Source of the DNA: Lysobacterales bacterium 15-68-25 | Lineage (GTDB): Bacteria; Pseudomonadota; Gammaproteobacteria; Xanthomonadales; Rhodanobacteraceae | Length of the DNA: 64,000 bases | Reading direction: 5' to 3' | Assembly: GCA_002279065.1 (NCBI GenBank) | Contig: NCKB01000007.1 | Span: forward strand, 1-64,000 | Part shown: positions 11,162-20,479 of the stretch, piece by piece | How positions within the stretch are numbered: the stretch's first letter is position 1 | Layout of the letters: every line of letters starts with the position of its first letter | The notes under the pieces: generated by a model | What the model saw: only the letters and a program-made list of their open reading frames with translations | What the model was told of the DNA's origin: nothing | Database searches by the model: none | Made by a program: the position numbers and the translations under genes

Positions 11162-14100
11162 TTACACCGCGGCCTGCTGCGCGCTGGCCACCCGCTGCAG
11201 CACCTGCCGCAGCGCCAGCGGCTTGAGCGGTTTGTGCAGCACCACCGCCCCGAGATCCTGCAGCCGCTGGCGCAGCTCGCTGTCGCGGTCGGCGGTGAGG
11301 ATCACGGTCGCGACGTCCGCATGACGCTCGCGCAGCTGCGCCCACACCTCCATGCCGGTGCGGCCTGCGTCCAGGTGGTAGTCGAGGATCTGGATGTCCG
11401 GTCGCCACGGCGCGGCCAGCGCCTGCTCGGCCTGTCGCGCCGCATGCACCTCCCAGCCCCAGCCGGCGAGCAGGTGACCAAGCGCCGCCAGTGCGGCCGG
11501 CTCGTTGTCCAGCACCAGCGCGCGGCCCGATGCCACCGGCAGCAGCGAGGACACCGCTGGCGCGGCCGGGCGCATCGGCCGCGCCAGCGGCAGCGCCAGA
11601 TGGAACACGCTGCCGCGTCCCGGCGTGGAGCGCAGACCCAGCGGATGACCGAGCAGCGCGGCCATGCGCTGGGCGATCGACAGTCCCAGCCCGAGGCCCT
11701 GCCCGCCTGCGGCGCTGCCGCGGCGGAACTCCTGGAAGATCAGCTGCTGCTCCTCCGGCGCGATGCCCGGCCCGGTGTCCCACACCTCCACCCGCAGCGC
11801 GCCGCCCTGTCGACGCACGCCCAGCAGCACGCGCCCGCACTCGGCATAGCGCAAGGCGTTGGAGAGGAAGTTCTGCAGCACCCGGCGCAACAGCTGCGGA
11901 TCGGTGCGCACCCACGCCGTGGTGGCCACGGTGTCGAAGCGCACGCCGCGGTCGCGGGCGATCGCGCGGAACTCGGCGGCCAGCGGATCGAGCACCTCGG
12001 CCAGCGCCAGCGTGCGCGGCTGCGGATGCAGCCGCCCGCCTTCCAGCCGGGCGATGTCGAGCAGGCCGGCAAGCAGACCCTCGGTCGCCGCCAGCGCACC
12101 GTGCAGGTGCTGCGTGGTGGCGGCGTCGGCGCCGCGCTCAGTGAGGGTGTGGGCGAACAGCTGCGCGGCATGCAGCGGCTGCATCAGGTCGTGGCTGACC
12201 GCGGCGAGGAAGCGGCTTTTCGCTTCGTTGGCGCGCTGCGCTTCCTCCGACGCCAGCACCAGCGCACGGGTGCGCTCGTCCACGCGCTGCTCCAGCGTCT
12301 CGTTGATGCGCTTGAGCGCCCGCTCGGCCTGGCGGAACGCGGTGACGTCGGTGAAGGTGGCAACGAATCCGCCACCGGGCATCGGGTTGCCGCGGATCTC
12401 CACCACGGTGCCGTCGGGGAAACGCCGCTCGGACAGATGCCGGGTGCCCGAGCGCATGTGCTGCAGGCGGCGCTGCACGCGCGCCTCCAGCGTCTCGGCG
12501 TCGTAGACCTCGCCGACGATGCCCAGGCCCACGGCATAGCGGGTCAGGTCCGCCACCGGCCGGCCGACCTGCAGCAGCGCCGGCGGGTAGTCGAACAGGC
12601 TGGCGTAGCGCGCGTTCCACGCGACCAGCCGCAGTTCGGCGTCGACCACGCAGATGCCCTGGCTCATGTTTTCCAGCGCCGCTTCCAGCACGCGCTGGTT
12701 GAAGCGCAGGTCCTGCGCGGCCTCGCCGACGATGGCCGCGACGGTATCCAGGTCGCCGCGCCCCTGGCGATGCACCACTTCCAGCAGCAGCCGCGCGGAC
12801 GCCGCACCGATCACCGCGGCCAGTTCGTGCTCCACCTCGGCCATGCGTGCCGCGCCCGCCGGTCCCTGCGCCGGCGAGTGGGCGAACAGGTGCTCGACCC
12901 GCTCCGGCGGCAGGAAGCGCACCGCCAGCGCACGAAGTTCGGCCACGCCGACGTCGCCGACCCCGGCGGCACCGGTCGCCTTGCCGTAGCGGGTGCCGGC
13001 GACCCAGCCGATCACGGCCACGTTCACCGCCAGGCTGAGCACCACAGCACGTCCGAGCCGGCTCCAGTCGCCCAGCCCGAGCAGATGGTCGGGCCCCAGC
13101 CAGTCCAGCCCGAACGGCCCGGCCAGCAACCACGCCGGCGCTTCGGGCAGCACCACCGGCAGCAGCGTGTAGAACCACACCGCGGTGCCGACGGCGAGCC
13201 CGGCGAACACCGCGCGCGGCCCCAGCTGCGGCCGGTACACCGCCACCAGCAGCGCCGGTGCCAGCCCGGCCAGGGCAGAGAACGAGATCGCGCCGATGTC
13301 GGCCAGCGCATCGTTGCGCGCCAGCACGCGGCTGTAGCCCCAGGCCAGCAGGATCACCGCGAGGATCGCCACCCGCCGCTGGGTGATCACCTGCCCGCGC
13401 AGGTCGCCGCGCTCGCCCCGGCCCCAGCCGGCGCGCACGCGCAAGGGCGCGATGAAGTGGTTCACCACCATCAGGCTCAAGGCCAGCGTGGCCACCACCA
13501 CCATGCTGGTCGCCGCACTCAGGCCACCGAGAAAGGCGACCAGTGCCAGGCCGTGCTGCCCGCGCGCCATCGGCAGCGCCAGCACGTAGAGGTCCGACGG
13601 CACGCCCTGCGGCCCCAGCCAGGCGTCGCCGAGCTTCGCCAGCGGCAGGATCGGCAGCGCGATCAGCACCATGTACAGCGGGAACAGCCAGCGCGCGGTG
13701 CGCACGTGCCGCTCGTCGCGGCACTCCACCACGCCGGCATGGAACTGGTGCGGCAGGGTGAACATCGCCAGCGCGCCGAGCAGGATCAGCGCCGGAAAGC
13801 CGCGACTGTCGTGCGGCACCGGCACGGCCGGCGGCAGGTGGGCCGGCAGCGGCGCGAACAGCAGCGTACCCAGCGCCAGCATCGCGCCGAGCTTGAACAG
13901 CGACTCGAACGCCATCGCCAGCACCAGCCCGCGGTTGTGCGCGGTGGTCGCTGCGCGCCGGGTGCCGAACAGCATCGCGAACAGCGCCATCAGCAGCGCC
14001 ACGTACAGCGCCGAGTCCTGCCACGGTTCGGATTCGCCGAGCTGGCCGCGGTTGAGCGTGGCGTAGCTCATCGCCACCGCCTTCAGCTGCAGCGCGATGT

Positions 14101-14485
14101 ACGGAACGATGCCGATGATGATCACCGCGGTGACCAGCGCCGCCAGCCCGGCGTGGCGGCCGAGTCGCACCGAGACCAGGTCGGCGATCGATCCGGCGTT
14201 GTACTCGCGCGCCAGCTGCACCAGCCGCTGCAGCACGGCCACGGCCATCAGGTACATCAGGATCGCGCCGACGAAGGTCGGCGGCAGCCACCAGCCCGAG
14301 CGGCTGGCCTGGGTGACCGTGCCGTAGAAGGTCCACGAAGTGCAGTGGATCGCCAGCGACAGCGCATAGACGATCGACCAGCGCTTCTCCAGCAGGTGCG
14401 GGCGGCGCTCGCCAAGCTGGGCCACGCCGAACAGCAGGCCCAGCCACAGGAGTGCGGCGGTGGCGATCAGGGGGGTGCTCAGCAT
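11162..14485 (-). CDS. hybrid sensor histidine kinase with Na+/solute symporter domain (CrbS/MxtR type)
   Basis: A 1107-residue inner-membrane sensor. Residues ~1-490 form a 12-13-helix sodium/solute symporter (SLC5/PutP-like) domain. A cytoplasmic linker, a PAS domain (~600-720), HisKA with phospho-acceptor His765 (AAVSHDLMQPLH), HATPase (LQNFLSNALRYAECGRVLL; GQGLGLGLSI) and a C-terminal receiver with Asp1035 (IQILDYHLDAG) follow. This order defines the CrbS/MxtR kinases that sense carboxylates and activate acetyl-CoA synthetase genes. The LuxR-type regulator at 9872 is the probable partner. ATG 14485 is chosen because it begins the first membrane helix; TTG at 14539 is an alternative, and the SD is weak. 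Confidence 0.9.
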   Translation of the reverse strand: MLSTPLIATAALLWLGLLFGVAQLGERRPHLLEKRWSIVYALSLAIHCTSWTFYGTVTQASRSGWWLPPTFVGAILMYLMAVAVLQRLVQLAREYNAGSIADLVSVRLGRHAGLAALVTAVIIIGIVPYIALQLKAVAMSYATLNRGQLGESEPWQDSALYVALLMALFAMLFGTRRAATTAHNRGLVLAMAFESLFKLGAMLALGTLLFAPLPAHLPPAVPVPHDSRGFPALILLGALAMFTLPHQFHAGVVECRDERHVRTARWLFPLYMVLIALPILPLAKLGDAWLGPQGVPSDLYVLALPMARGQHGLALVAFLGGLSAATSMVVVATLALSLMVVNHFIAPLRVRAGWGRGERGDLRGQVITQRRVAILAVILLAWGYSRVLARNDALADIGAISFSALAGLAPALLVAVYRPQLGPRAVFAGLAVGTAVWFYTLLPVVLPEAPAWLLAGPFGLDWLGPDHLLGLGDWSRLGRAVVLSLAVNVAVIGWVAGTRYGKATGAAGVGDVGVAELRALAVRFLPPERVEHLFAHSPAQGPAGAARMAEVEHELAAVIGAASARLLLEVVHRQGRGDLDTVAAIVGEAAQDLRFNQRVLEAALENMSQGICVVDAELRLVAWNARYASLFDYPPALLQVGRPVADLTRYAVGLGIVGEVYDAETLEARVQRRLQHMRSGTRHLSERRFPDGTVVEIRGNPMPGGGFVATFTDVTAFRQAERALKRINETLEQRVDERTRALVLASEEAQRANEAKSRFLAAVSHDLMQPLHAAQLFAHTLTERGADAATTQHLHGALAATEGLLAGLLDIARLEGGRLHPQPRTLALAEVLDPLAAEFRAIARDRGVRFDTVATTAWVRTDPQLLRRVLQNFLSNALRYAECGRVLLGVRRQGGALRVEVWDTGPGIAPEEQQLIFQEFRRGSAAGGQGLGLGLSIAQRMAALLGHPLGLRSTPGRGSVFHLALPLARPMRPAAPAVSSLLPVASGRALVLDNEPAALAALGHLLAGWGWEVHAARQAEQALAAPWRPDIQILDYHLDAGRTGMEVWAQLRERHADVATVILTADRDSELRQRLQDLGAVVLHKPLKPLALRQVLQRVASAQQAAV

Positions 14486-14554
14486 GACTTGTGTGCCTGG
14501 GGGAGCCACTTCAGTCGCGACGACGCCGGATTCCTCCAAGGCCTCGAAGCAAAA

Positions 14555-15243
14555 AGCTTTCGTCCTCCTGCGGAGGGCGAGTCACTTTCTCTCGCTTGCC
14601 CACGCGCCCGCCTGGAGCGGGCGCGAACGGCGAAGCCGGCCCGAAGGGCGCAGGGCAGGACGCCCGGAGTAAGAGAAAGTAACCAAAGAGAGGGGCACCC
14701 CGATGGCGCGCCCTGCGGGCATCCTGCCCTCCGGGTGCGCGGGTGGGTTCCGGGGGTTCGCCGACAGGGCTCCTGCCCTGACGTCGAACTGGCTCGCATC
14801 CATGCGAGCCCCCCCTGCGGGGCCTCTCCTACACCCACCCGCCGCGCCATAGGGGCCCCGGATAGAGCAGCGCGCCCCCAGCGCACACTTCTTAAAAGAG
14901 CCAGAGCAACAGCAAAGCATCGCTTTGCGGTTGCTTTGCTGTTGCTCTGGCTTTTCAGCCTTTCGGCTTTCCACCGAGTGCGGGCCAGGATGGCCCGCTG
15001 CCCTACCCGGGGTCCCTGTGCGGCGGTGAGGTGGGGACGACAGGCCGCGTAGCGGTCATCGGCACGGACGCCGATGACTTTTCGCCCGGACAGGAGTCCG
15101 GTCGAAAAGCCCGACCCCGCCTCACGGACTTGCCGCCCATGGATGGGCGGCAAGCGCCAAGCGGGGTGTCGTTTTCTCTTGGTTACTTCTCTTTTGGACA
15201 GGCAAAAGAGAAGTAACTCGCCCTCCGCAGGAGGACGAAAGCT
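14555..15243. repeat. ~690-bp intergenic element bounded by perfect 28-bp inverted repeats
   Basis: This gene-free stretch between the kinase and the PHB depolymerase gene is highly structured. Its ends are perfect 28-bp inverted repeats (14555-14582, starting AGCTTTCGTCCTCCTG; 15216-15243). Inside are a second inverted pair around GTAACCAA (about 14670-14700 and 15165-15195) and a long hairpin at 14899-14952. Long open frames cross it but resemble no protein and look like repeat artefacts. It carries no transposase. I recall similar sequence between genes in Xanthomonadales, but cannot check that here. Confidence 0.8.
14899..14952. repeat. 21-bp perfect hairpin inside the intergenic element
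   Basis: AGCCAGAGCAACAGCAAAGC-A (14899-14919) pairs perfectly with 14932-14952 around a 12-base loop. AAAAG precedes it and TTTT follows, so transcripts from either side could terminate or form a stable RNA stem here. Confidence 0.8.
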
Positions 15244-15341
15244 CCTCGCTCTGAAGCCTATGGCTCCAAATGGAGCGAGAGCGTCACGCACAGGGTGCGC
15301 TCCTGCAGCCCGACGAAAATGCGGGCGGCGGCAGGCCGCCA

Positions 15342-16379
15342 TCAGTGCCCCGCGGGCAACCCAAGTGCGCGCACGGCATTGGCCAGCCAGCGCAGCTGCA
15401 CGCCCTGGCGGGTGTCGTAGTCGGAGCCGGAGTATCCCCACCAGTCCCAGCATGCCTGCGGATTCAAGGGCGCGAAGCTTGCGCGGGTCTGAGGATAAAG
15501 CACCGCCACGCCGTAGACGTCGGCCCAGCGGTTGAAGCCGGCGTCTTTCACGAACGCCTCGCCTACCGCGTCGGCGTTCTGCTTGCAGCCATGCAGCGCC
15601 ACCACCAGGCCGCAGGGCTTGCCGGCGGCGCAGGCCGGCGGCACGTAGAGATAGCCCTTCGCCGCCAGCAGCGCGTCCTGGCCGTCCGGGCGCAGCGCGT
15701 CCTGGTCGAAGCTGCGCAGCGTGCCCTTGGGTTCGGTTGCCGCGCGGGCCGGTTCGCCGAACAGCTGGCGGAAGATCTCGCCCGCCGCGTCGAAGCCGCA
15801 ATGGCCGAGATACGGCGACACGGACTTGTCGCAGTCCTCGCCGGAGGCGGCCACCGGCAGATTGTGCGCGAACGCGCGGCCACCGTCGTCGACCACCTGC
15901 ATGCCGGCCAATGTCGGGGTGCCCGCCTTCAGTTGCTCGTAGAACATCGCGCCGGCCTCGGCGACTGCCGGCGCCACGGTGCCGTCGTCGCGCCCGTGCA
16001 GCAGATAGACGTGCGCGCCAGCCAGCGCGTCGAGCGGGCCGAGCTCGCCGGCCGTCGCGCGCTTGCGGGCGCTCGCCACCAGCGCACCGACATCGATCGC
16101 CGGCGTGCCCTTCATACAGCTGGAGAGCGCCGTCTGCAGGTTGCCGCCGGCACAGCCGTAGGGACCGCCGGCCACGATCGCCGCGTTGTGGAACAACTCG
16201 GGATAGGCGAGCTGCGCCTGGGTCGCCATGTAGGCACCGGAAGACAGGCCGACCACCGCCGTGCGTCCGGACTCCAGGTGCAATTTCGGCAACCGGCCGT
16301 CCTCATGCGCGGTGCAGGCCGCGGCGGTGCCGAGCAGCAGGCCCAGGGCGGTCAGGCGCAGGCGATGGAGCATGGACAT
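15342..16379 (-). CDS. PHB depolymerase-family secreted esterase
   Basis: A 345-residue exported alpha/beta hydrolase of the extracellular poly(3-hydroxybutyrate) depolymerase family. The N-terminus has a hydrophobic signal (LTALGLLLGTAAAC) that could be Sec or lipoprotein type. The predicted nucleophile is Ser46 in VGLSSGAYMATQ, and the family blocks YLLHGRDDGTVAP, LVVALHGCKQNADAVGEAF and a Trp-rich ACWDWWGYSGSDYDTRQ follow. The start (ATG 16379, GAGGG upstream) is 83 bases past the TonB receptor stop, with a terminator-like stem between. It should release 3HB oligomers for the receptor and hydrolase encoded nearby. Confidence 0.88.
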   Translation of the reverse strand: MSMLHRLRLTALGLLLGTAAACTAHEDGRLPKLHLESGRTAVVGLSSGAYMATQAQLAYPELFHNAAIVAGGPYGCAGGNLQTALSSCMKGTPAIDVGALVASARKRATAGELGPLDALAGAHVYLLHGRDDGTVAPAVAEAGAMFYEQLKAGTPTLAGMQVVDDGGRAFAHNLPVAASGEDCDKSVSPYLGHCGFDAAGEIFRQLFGEPARAATEPKGTLRSFDQDALRPDGQDALLAAKGYLYVPPACAAGKPCGLVVALHGCKQNADAVGEAFVKDAGFNRWADVYGVAVLYPQTRASFAPLNPQACWDWWGYSGSDYDTRQGVQLRWLANAVRALGLPAGH

Positions 16380-16400
16380 GGCGAACCCTCGCAAAAGCGG

Positions 16401-16442
16401 AAAAACAACGGCCCGCGCGACCGGGGAGCGCCCGCGCGGGCC
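16401..16442 (-). terminator. terminator between TonB receptor and depolymerase genes
   Basis: GGCCCGCGCG and CGCGCGGGCC form a 10-bp stem (16410-16419 with 16433-16442); the minus strand continues GTTGTTTTT. It may end most receptor transcripts and reduce read-through to the depolymerase. Confidence 0.65.
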
Positions 16443-16462
16443 GACGAGGCGGGACAGCTGCC

Positions 16463-18673
16463 TCAGAAGGTGTAGCGCGCGCTCAGCGTCACCATCCGCG
16501 GGGCACCGTAGAAGCCGGTGATGATGCCCAGCGCACCGATGTTGTAGCCGGTGGTGCGGTACGACTTGTTGGCCAGGTTGGTGCCCTGCAGGCTGACGCT
16601 CCACGGCCGGTCGATCTGCCAGATGATGCCCGCGTTCCACAGGCCGTAGGCGCCCTGGGCGATCAGCGGCGACAGCGTGGTCTCCGGGTACACCATGGTC
16701 TGGTAGGTGTAGTTCACGCGGGCGGTCAGGCTGCCGCCGTTGCCGACCGGGCGGGTGTTCTCCAGCGACAGGCCGCCGGACCACTTCGGCGCGTTGGTGA
16801 ACTTCTGCTTGTCGGCGATGTTGACGCCGCCGCTGAGGTACTCGGTGTACTTGGTGTGCAGGTAGGCGAAGTTGCCGCTGAGCGTCCAGCCATCGGCCGG
16901 CGTCCAGGCGAACTCCTCCTCCAGGCCGTCGATGTGGCCCTTGCCGGCATTGGTGAAGTCGCCGAAGAAGCCCTGGCTGCCGTTGGGCAGGGTGTACGAG
17001 GTGAATACCGACAGCTGGATGTCCGAGTACACGTTGCGGAACAGCGCCGTGTTCATCATCAGCGCGTCGTCGAAGAAGGTCATCTTGCTGCCCAGCTCGT
17101 ACGACTGCACCTTCTCGTCCTTGATCGGGCGGCACGAGGTCGGGATCGCCGTGCAGTTCGCGCGGATGTTGTAGCCGCCGGAGTGGAAGCCGGTGCTGTA
17201 GCTGGCGTAGAGCTTGACGTTGTCGCTGACGCTCCAGTCCAGCGAGACCTTCGGCGAGGCGTTGTTGGTGGTATGCGAGCCGGAGAAGTTGGCCACCACC
17301 GAGGTCGGCGTGCTGAAGGTCTCGTCGGCATAGCCGTAGTTCTGGATCAGCGCGCTCTTGGTCTCGCGGGTCATGCGCAAGCCGACGTCGAGGCTCCAGC
17401 TCGGATTGATGTCCCAGGTGAAGTCGCCGTAGGCGGCCAGGCTGCGCGTGCCGATGCGCCCGCCGGTGCTGCCGTACAGCGAGTAGCCCAGCGTGCTGTA
17501 GGGCGGCGAGCCGAGGAAGATGTTGTGGATCTCGCCACTGGCCGAGCCGTTGAAGTAGTACAGGCCGGCCACGCCGTGCAGCACGCCGCCAGCGTCGTAG
17601 TTGGCCTGCAGCTCCTGGCTGAACTGGTGATCCTTGTACATCGCGGTGACGTCGGCGATTTTCTCCGGCAGCGTGTCGAAGTCGATCGCGGTGTCGGTAT
17701 GCGAGCCACGCACGGCGGTCACCGACTTCAGCGTCCAGTCGCTGCTGGCGACCCAGTTCAGAGTCAGGCCGGTGCCGTACAGCGTGGTGTTGTTGAGCTG
17801 GGCCATGCCGCCGCGGGTGTCGAAGTTGCTCGACAGCGGCGCGTAGGCCGGGTCGAACTTGTTGGCGATCAGCATCTTCGCGCCGCGCGGATTGGAGTTG
17901 TCGCGCACGCCATCCACCTCGAACTGGGCGTTGAAGTGGTCGCTGGGGAAGAAGCCGAGCGTCGCCCGCGCCGAGTTGGTGTTCTTGTTGCCGTTGCGGC
18001 TGCCGGTGTTGAGGTTCTTGCCGAAGCCGTCGTTGTGCTCGCTGGCGACCGCGGCGCGGCCACGCCAGACCTTGTCCGCGCTGGCGCCGCCGATGCTGGC
18101 CTTGATGTCCTTCTCGCCGTGGGTACCGGCGGTGAGTTCCACCGAGCCCTCGGTCTTGGTCGGCAGCGGGTTGGAGACGTACTTGATCGCACCACCGATG
18201 GTGTTCTTGCCGTACAGGCTGCCCTGCGGGCCGCGCAGCACCTCGATGCGGCTGACGTCGAACACGTCCAGCACCGCGCCCTGCGGGCGGGCCACGTAGA
18301 CGTCGTCGAGATAGATGCCCACTGCCGGGTCGAAACCCCAGGTCGGGTCGGCCTGGCCGATGCCGCGGATGTAGGCGGTCAGCGTGGTGTTGGAGCCGCG
18401 CGCAGCGTAGATCTGCAGCGACGGTACCTTGCCCTGCAGGTCGGCCAGGTTCTGCACGTTCTGCTTTTCCAGCGACTGCGCGGTGAATGCGCTCACCGCG
18501 ATCGGCACGTCCTGCAGCGTTTCCTCGCGCTTGCGTGCGGTCACCGTCACCTGGTCGAGCTGCTTGGCCTTCTCGACGCTCGGCGCCGCCGCGGTGTCCT
18601 GGGCGTGCAGCAGCGGCGTGCCGGACAGGCCGATCACCAGGCCGATCGCGAGACTGAGATGCGTGCGCTTCAT
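16463..18673 (-). CDS. TonB-dependent outer-membrane receptor
   Basis: A 736-residue receptor that imports a ligand across the outer membrane using TonB energy. Signal peptide with cut near LLHAQDT; TonB-box-like LDQVTVTARKREETLQDVP; plug domain (IRGIGQ, RIEVLRGPQGSLYGKNTIGG); then a ~570-residue beta-barrel ending in a terminal aromatic, VTLSARYTF. ATG 18673 has AAGGGGAAA upstream. It lies between a PHB depolymerase gene and a divergent GntP permease, so 3-hydroxybutyrate oligomers or related acids are the likely ligand; this is inferred from context only. Confidence 0.92.
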   Translation of the reverse strand: MKRTHLSLAIGLVIGLSGTPLLHAQDTAAAPSVEKAKQLDQVTVTARKREETLQDVPIAVSAFTAQSLEKQNVQNLADLQGKVPSLQIYAARGSNTTLTAYIRGIGQADPTWGFDPAVGIYLDDVYVARPQGAVLDVFDVSRIEVLRGPQGSLYGKNTIGGAIKYVSNPLPTKTEGSVELTAGTHGEKDIKASIGGASADKVWRGRAAVASEHNDGFGKNLNTGSRNGNKNTNSARATLGFFPSDHFNAQFEVDGVRDNSNPRGAKMLIANKFDPAYAPLSSNFDTRGGMAQLNNTTLYGTGLTLNWVASSDWTLKSVTAVRGSHTDTAIDFDTLPEKIADVTAMYKDHQFSQELQANYDAGGVLHGVAGLYYFNGSASGEIHNIFLGSPPYSTLGYSLYGSTGGRIGTRSLAAYGDFTWDINPSWSLDVGLRMTRETKSALIQNYGYADETFSTPTSVVANFSGSHTTNNASPKVSLDWSVSDNVKLYASYSTGFHSGGYNIRANCTAIPTSCRPIKDEKVQSYELGSKMTFFDDALMMNTALFRNVYSDIQLSVFTSYTLPNGSQGFFGDFTNAGKGHIDGLEEEFAWTPADGWTLSGNFAYLHTKYTEYLSGGVNIADKQKFTNAPKWSGGLSLENTRPVGNGGSLTARVNYTYQTMVYPETTLSPLIAQGAYGLWNAGIIWQIDRPWSVSLQGTNLANKSYRTTGYNIGALGIITGFYGAPRMVTLSARYTF

Positions 18674-18792
18674 GGTTTCCCCTTCCCTTCGGTGAGCTGG
18701 CCGCCTGCAGGCGGCTCGCGTGGACGCAGCCATCGACGATGGATGCTTGTTGGCTGGCTAGCCTAGGCAGGGGGGCGCGGCGCCACACTTGT

Positions 18793-18815
18793 ACCTTCGT
18801 ACGATGCCCGCGGCG
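18793..18815 (+). promoter_or_regulatory. shared PHB-locus promoter motif, copy 2
   Basis: ACCTTCGTACGATGCC followed by CGCGGCG, with core palindrome TCGTACGA at 18797-18804. It matches the site at 9787-9809 at 21 of 23 positions. It lies between the divergent TonB receptor and GntP permease genes, 62 bases before the permease ATG and 119 bases from the receptor ATG. Confidence 0.6.
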
Positions 18816-18877
18816 GCAGAGCGTGCGGATACTCCATACCCCATCGTGATCCACGCCACCGCCGAGGAACCGCAAGG

Positions 18878-20275
18878 ATGGCCTTCCTGATCGTGCTCGC
18901 CGCACTGTGCTTCCTGATGTTCGCGGCGTACCGCGGCTACAGCGTCATCCTGTTCGCGCCGCTGGCCGCGCTGGGCGCGGTGCTGCTGACCGAGCCTTCG
19001 CTGGTGGCGCCGATCTTCACCGGCCTGTTCATGGAGAAGATGGTCGGCTTCCTCAAGCTGTACTTCCCGGTGTTCATGCTCGGCGCGCTGTTCGGCAAGC
19101 TGATCGAGCTGTCGGGTTTCTCCAAGGCGATCGTGGCCGCCACCATCGGCCTGGTCGGGCGCAGCCGCGCGATCCTGTCGATCGTGCTGGTGTGCGCACT
19201 GCTCACCTACGGCGGCGTGTCGCTGTTCGTGGTGGTATTCGCGGTGTACCCGTTCGCCGCCGAGCTGTTCCGCGCCAGCGACATCCCCAAGCGGCTGATT
19301 CCCGGCACCATCGCGCTGGGCGCGTTCACCTTCACCATGGACTCGCTGCCGGGCACGCCGCAGATCCAGAACATCATCCCTACCGCGTTCTTCGGCACCA
19401 CCGGCTGGGCCGCGCCGTGGCTGGGCACGATCGGCGCGGTGTTCATCCTGGTCACCGGCCTGTCGTACCTCGAATGGCGTCGGCGCAAAGCCGCCGCCGC
19501 CGGCGAGGGCTATGGCACCGACCTGCTGAACGAGCCGGCGCCGTTCGAACACGACAAGCTCGCCCACCCGCTGCTGGCGGTGCTGCCGCTGCTGCTGGTC
19601 GGCGTGGTCAACAAGCTGCTCACCGATGCCATCCCGCACCTGTACGGGGCCAGCAGCTCGTTCCTGCCGGCGGTGATCGGCACGCCGAAGCCGGTGGTGC
19701 AGGAGACCTCGAAAATCGCCGCGATCTGGGCAGTGGAAGGCGCGCTGCTGGTCGGCATCCTGTGCGTGCTGGCCGCCGCCTGGAAGCCGGTGACCCGGCG
19801 CTTCGCCGAGGGCAGCAAGGCAGCCGTGGGCGGTGCGTTGCTGGCCTCGATGAATACGGCTTCGGAATACGGCTTCGGCGCGGTGATCGCCGCCCTGCCC
19901 GGCTTCAAGCTGGTCGCCGACGGCCTGCGCGCGATCCCGCACCCGCTGGTCAACGAGGCGGTCTCGGTGACCGCGCTGGCCGGCATCACCGGCTCGGCCT
20001 CGGGCGGCATGAGCATCGCGCTGGCGGCGATGGCCGACACCTTCATCCACAACGCCCAGGCCGCCGGCATCCCGATGGAAGTGCTGCATCGCGTGGCGGC
20101 GATGGCCTCCGGCGGCATGGACACGCTGCCGCACAACGGCGCGGTGATCACCCTGCTGGCGGTCACCGGCCTCACGCACCGGCAGTCATACAAGGACATC
20201 TTCGCGATCACCGTGGTCAAGACGCTGGCGGTGGGAGTGGTGATTGCGGTGTATGCGGTGACCGGGCTGGTGTGA
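18878..20275 (+). CDS. GntP-family permease (candidate 3-hydroxybutyrate transporter)
   Basis: A 465-residue inner-membrane protein with about 12 helices, of the GntP/gluconate-type ion symporter family. Typical stretches are GVSLFVVVFAVYPFA, LPGTPQIQNIIPTAFFGTT, TASEYGFGAVIAALPGF and GGMDTLPHNGAVITLL. Family members move gluconate, other hydroxy acids or 3-hydroxybutyrate. The divergent TonB receptor and PHB depolymerase genes, and the shared promoter motif with the 3HB-oligomer hydrolase, point to 3-hydroxybutyrate here; this is inference. ATG 18878 has GCAAGG upstream. Confidence 0.9.
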   Translation: MAFLIVLAALCFLMFAAYRGYSVILFAPLAALGAVLLTEPSLVAPIFTGLFMEKMVGFLKLYFPVFMLGALFGKLIELSGFSKAIVAATIGLVGRSRAILSIVLVCALLTYGGVSLFVVVFAVYPFAAELFRASDIPKRLIPGTIALGAFTFTMDSLPGTPQIQNIIPTAFFGTTGWAAPWLGTIGAVFILVTGLSYLEWRRRKAAAAGEGYGTDLLNEPAPFEHDKLAHPLLAVLPLLLVGVVNKLLTDAIPHLYGASSSFLPAVIGTPKPVVQETSKIAAIWAVEGALLVGILCVLAAAWKPVTRRFAEGSKAAVGGALLASMNTASEYGFGAVIAALPGFKLVADGLRAIPHPLVNEAVSVTALAGITGSASGGMSIALAAMADTFIHNAQAAGIPMEVLHRVAAMASGGMDTLPHNGAVITLLAVTGLTHRQSYKDIFAITVVKTLAVGVVIAVYAVTGLV

Positions 20276-20310
20276 GCGGGACGAACACGCAGCCAGGCAC
20301 TCTCCTATCC

Positions 20311-20336
20311 GTCATCCCAGCGAAAGCTGGGATGAC
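20311..20336. repeat. REP-like short palindrome
   Basis: GTCATCCCAGC, GAAA, GCTGGGATGAC: an 11-bp perfect stem with a GAAA tetraloop, 35 bases past the permease stop. It resembles the dispersed GTCATYCC...GRATGAC extragenic palindromes of many proteobacteria. It could also stabilise the permease mRNA 3' end. Confidence 0.75.
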
Positions 20337-20479
20337 GAGCAAAGAGCAGAACCCCACACACCACGACGTCCCTCCCCCGGCCCGCCCGTCCAGCCGAGAT
20401 GTCGCTACCGATCCGGCACCGCGCACCCGCGTGGCGCCATCCGCCTCGTCACCGAGGCCCGTAGCGAAGGAGGAAAGAC

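Noticed and set aside
11234-15052. 1272-codon open frame on the plus strand
   Set aside because: It is antisense to the hybrid kinase and runs into the repeat element; the His/Gln/Arg-rich product is typical of a complementary frame.
14479-15801. long open frames across the 690-bp intergenic element
   Set aside because: Several overlapping frames on both strands, no SD, and repeat-derived composition; I treat the region as a repeat and not as coding.
15342-18905. 1187-codon frame joining the PHB depolymerase to upstream sequence
   Set aside because: Only the last 345 codons are a real protein with SD and signal peptide; the rest is an out-of-frame reading of the TonB receptor gene.
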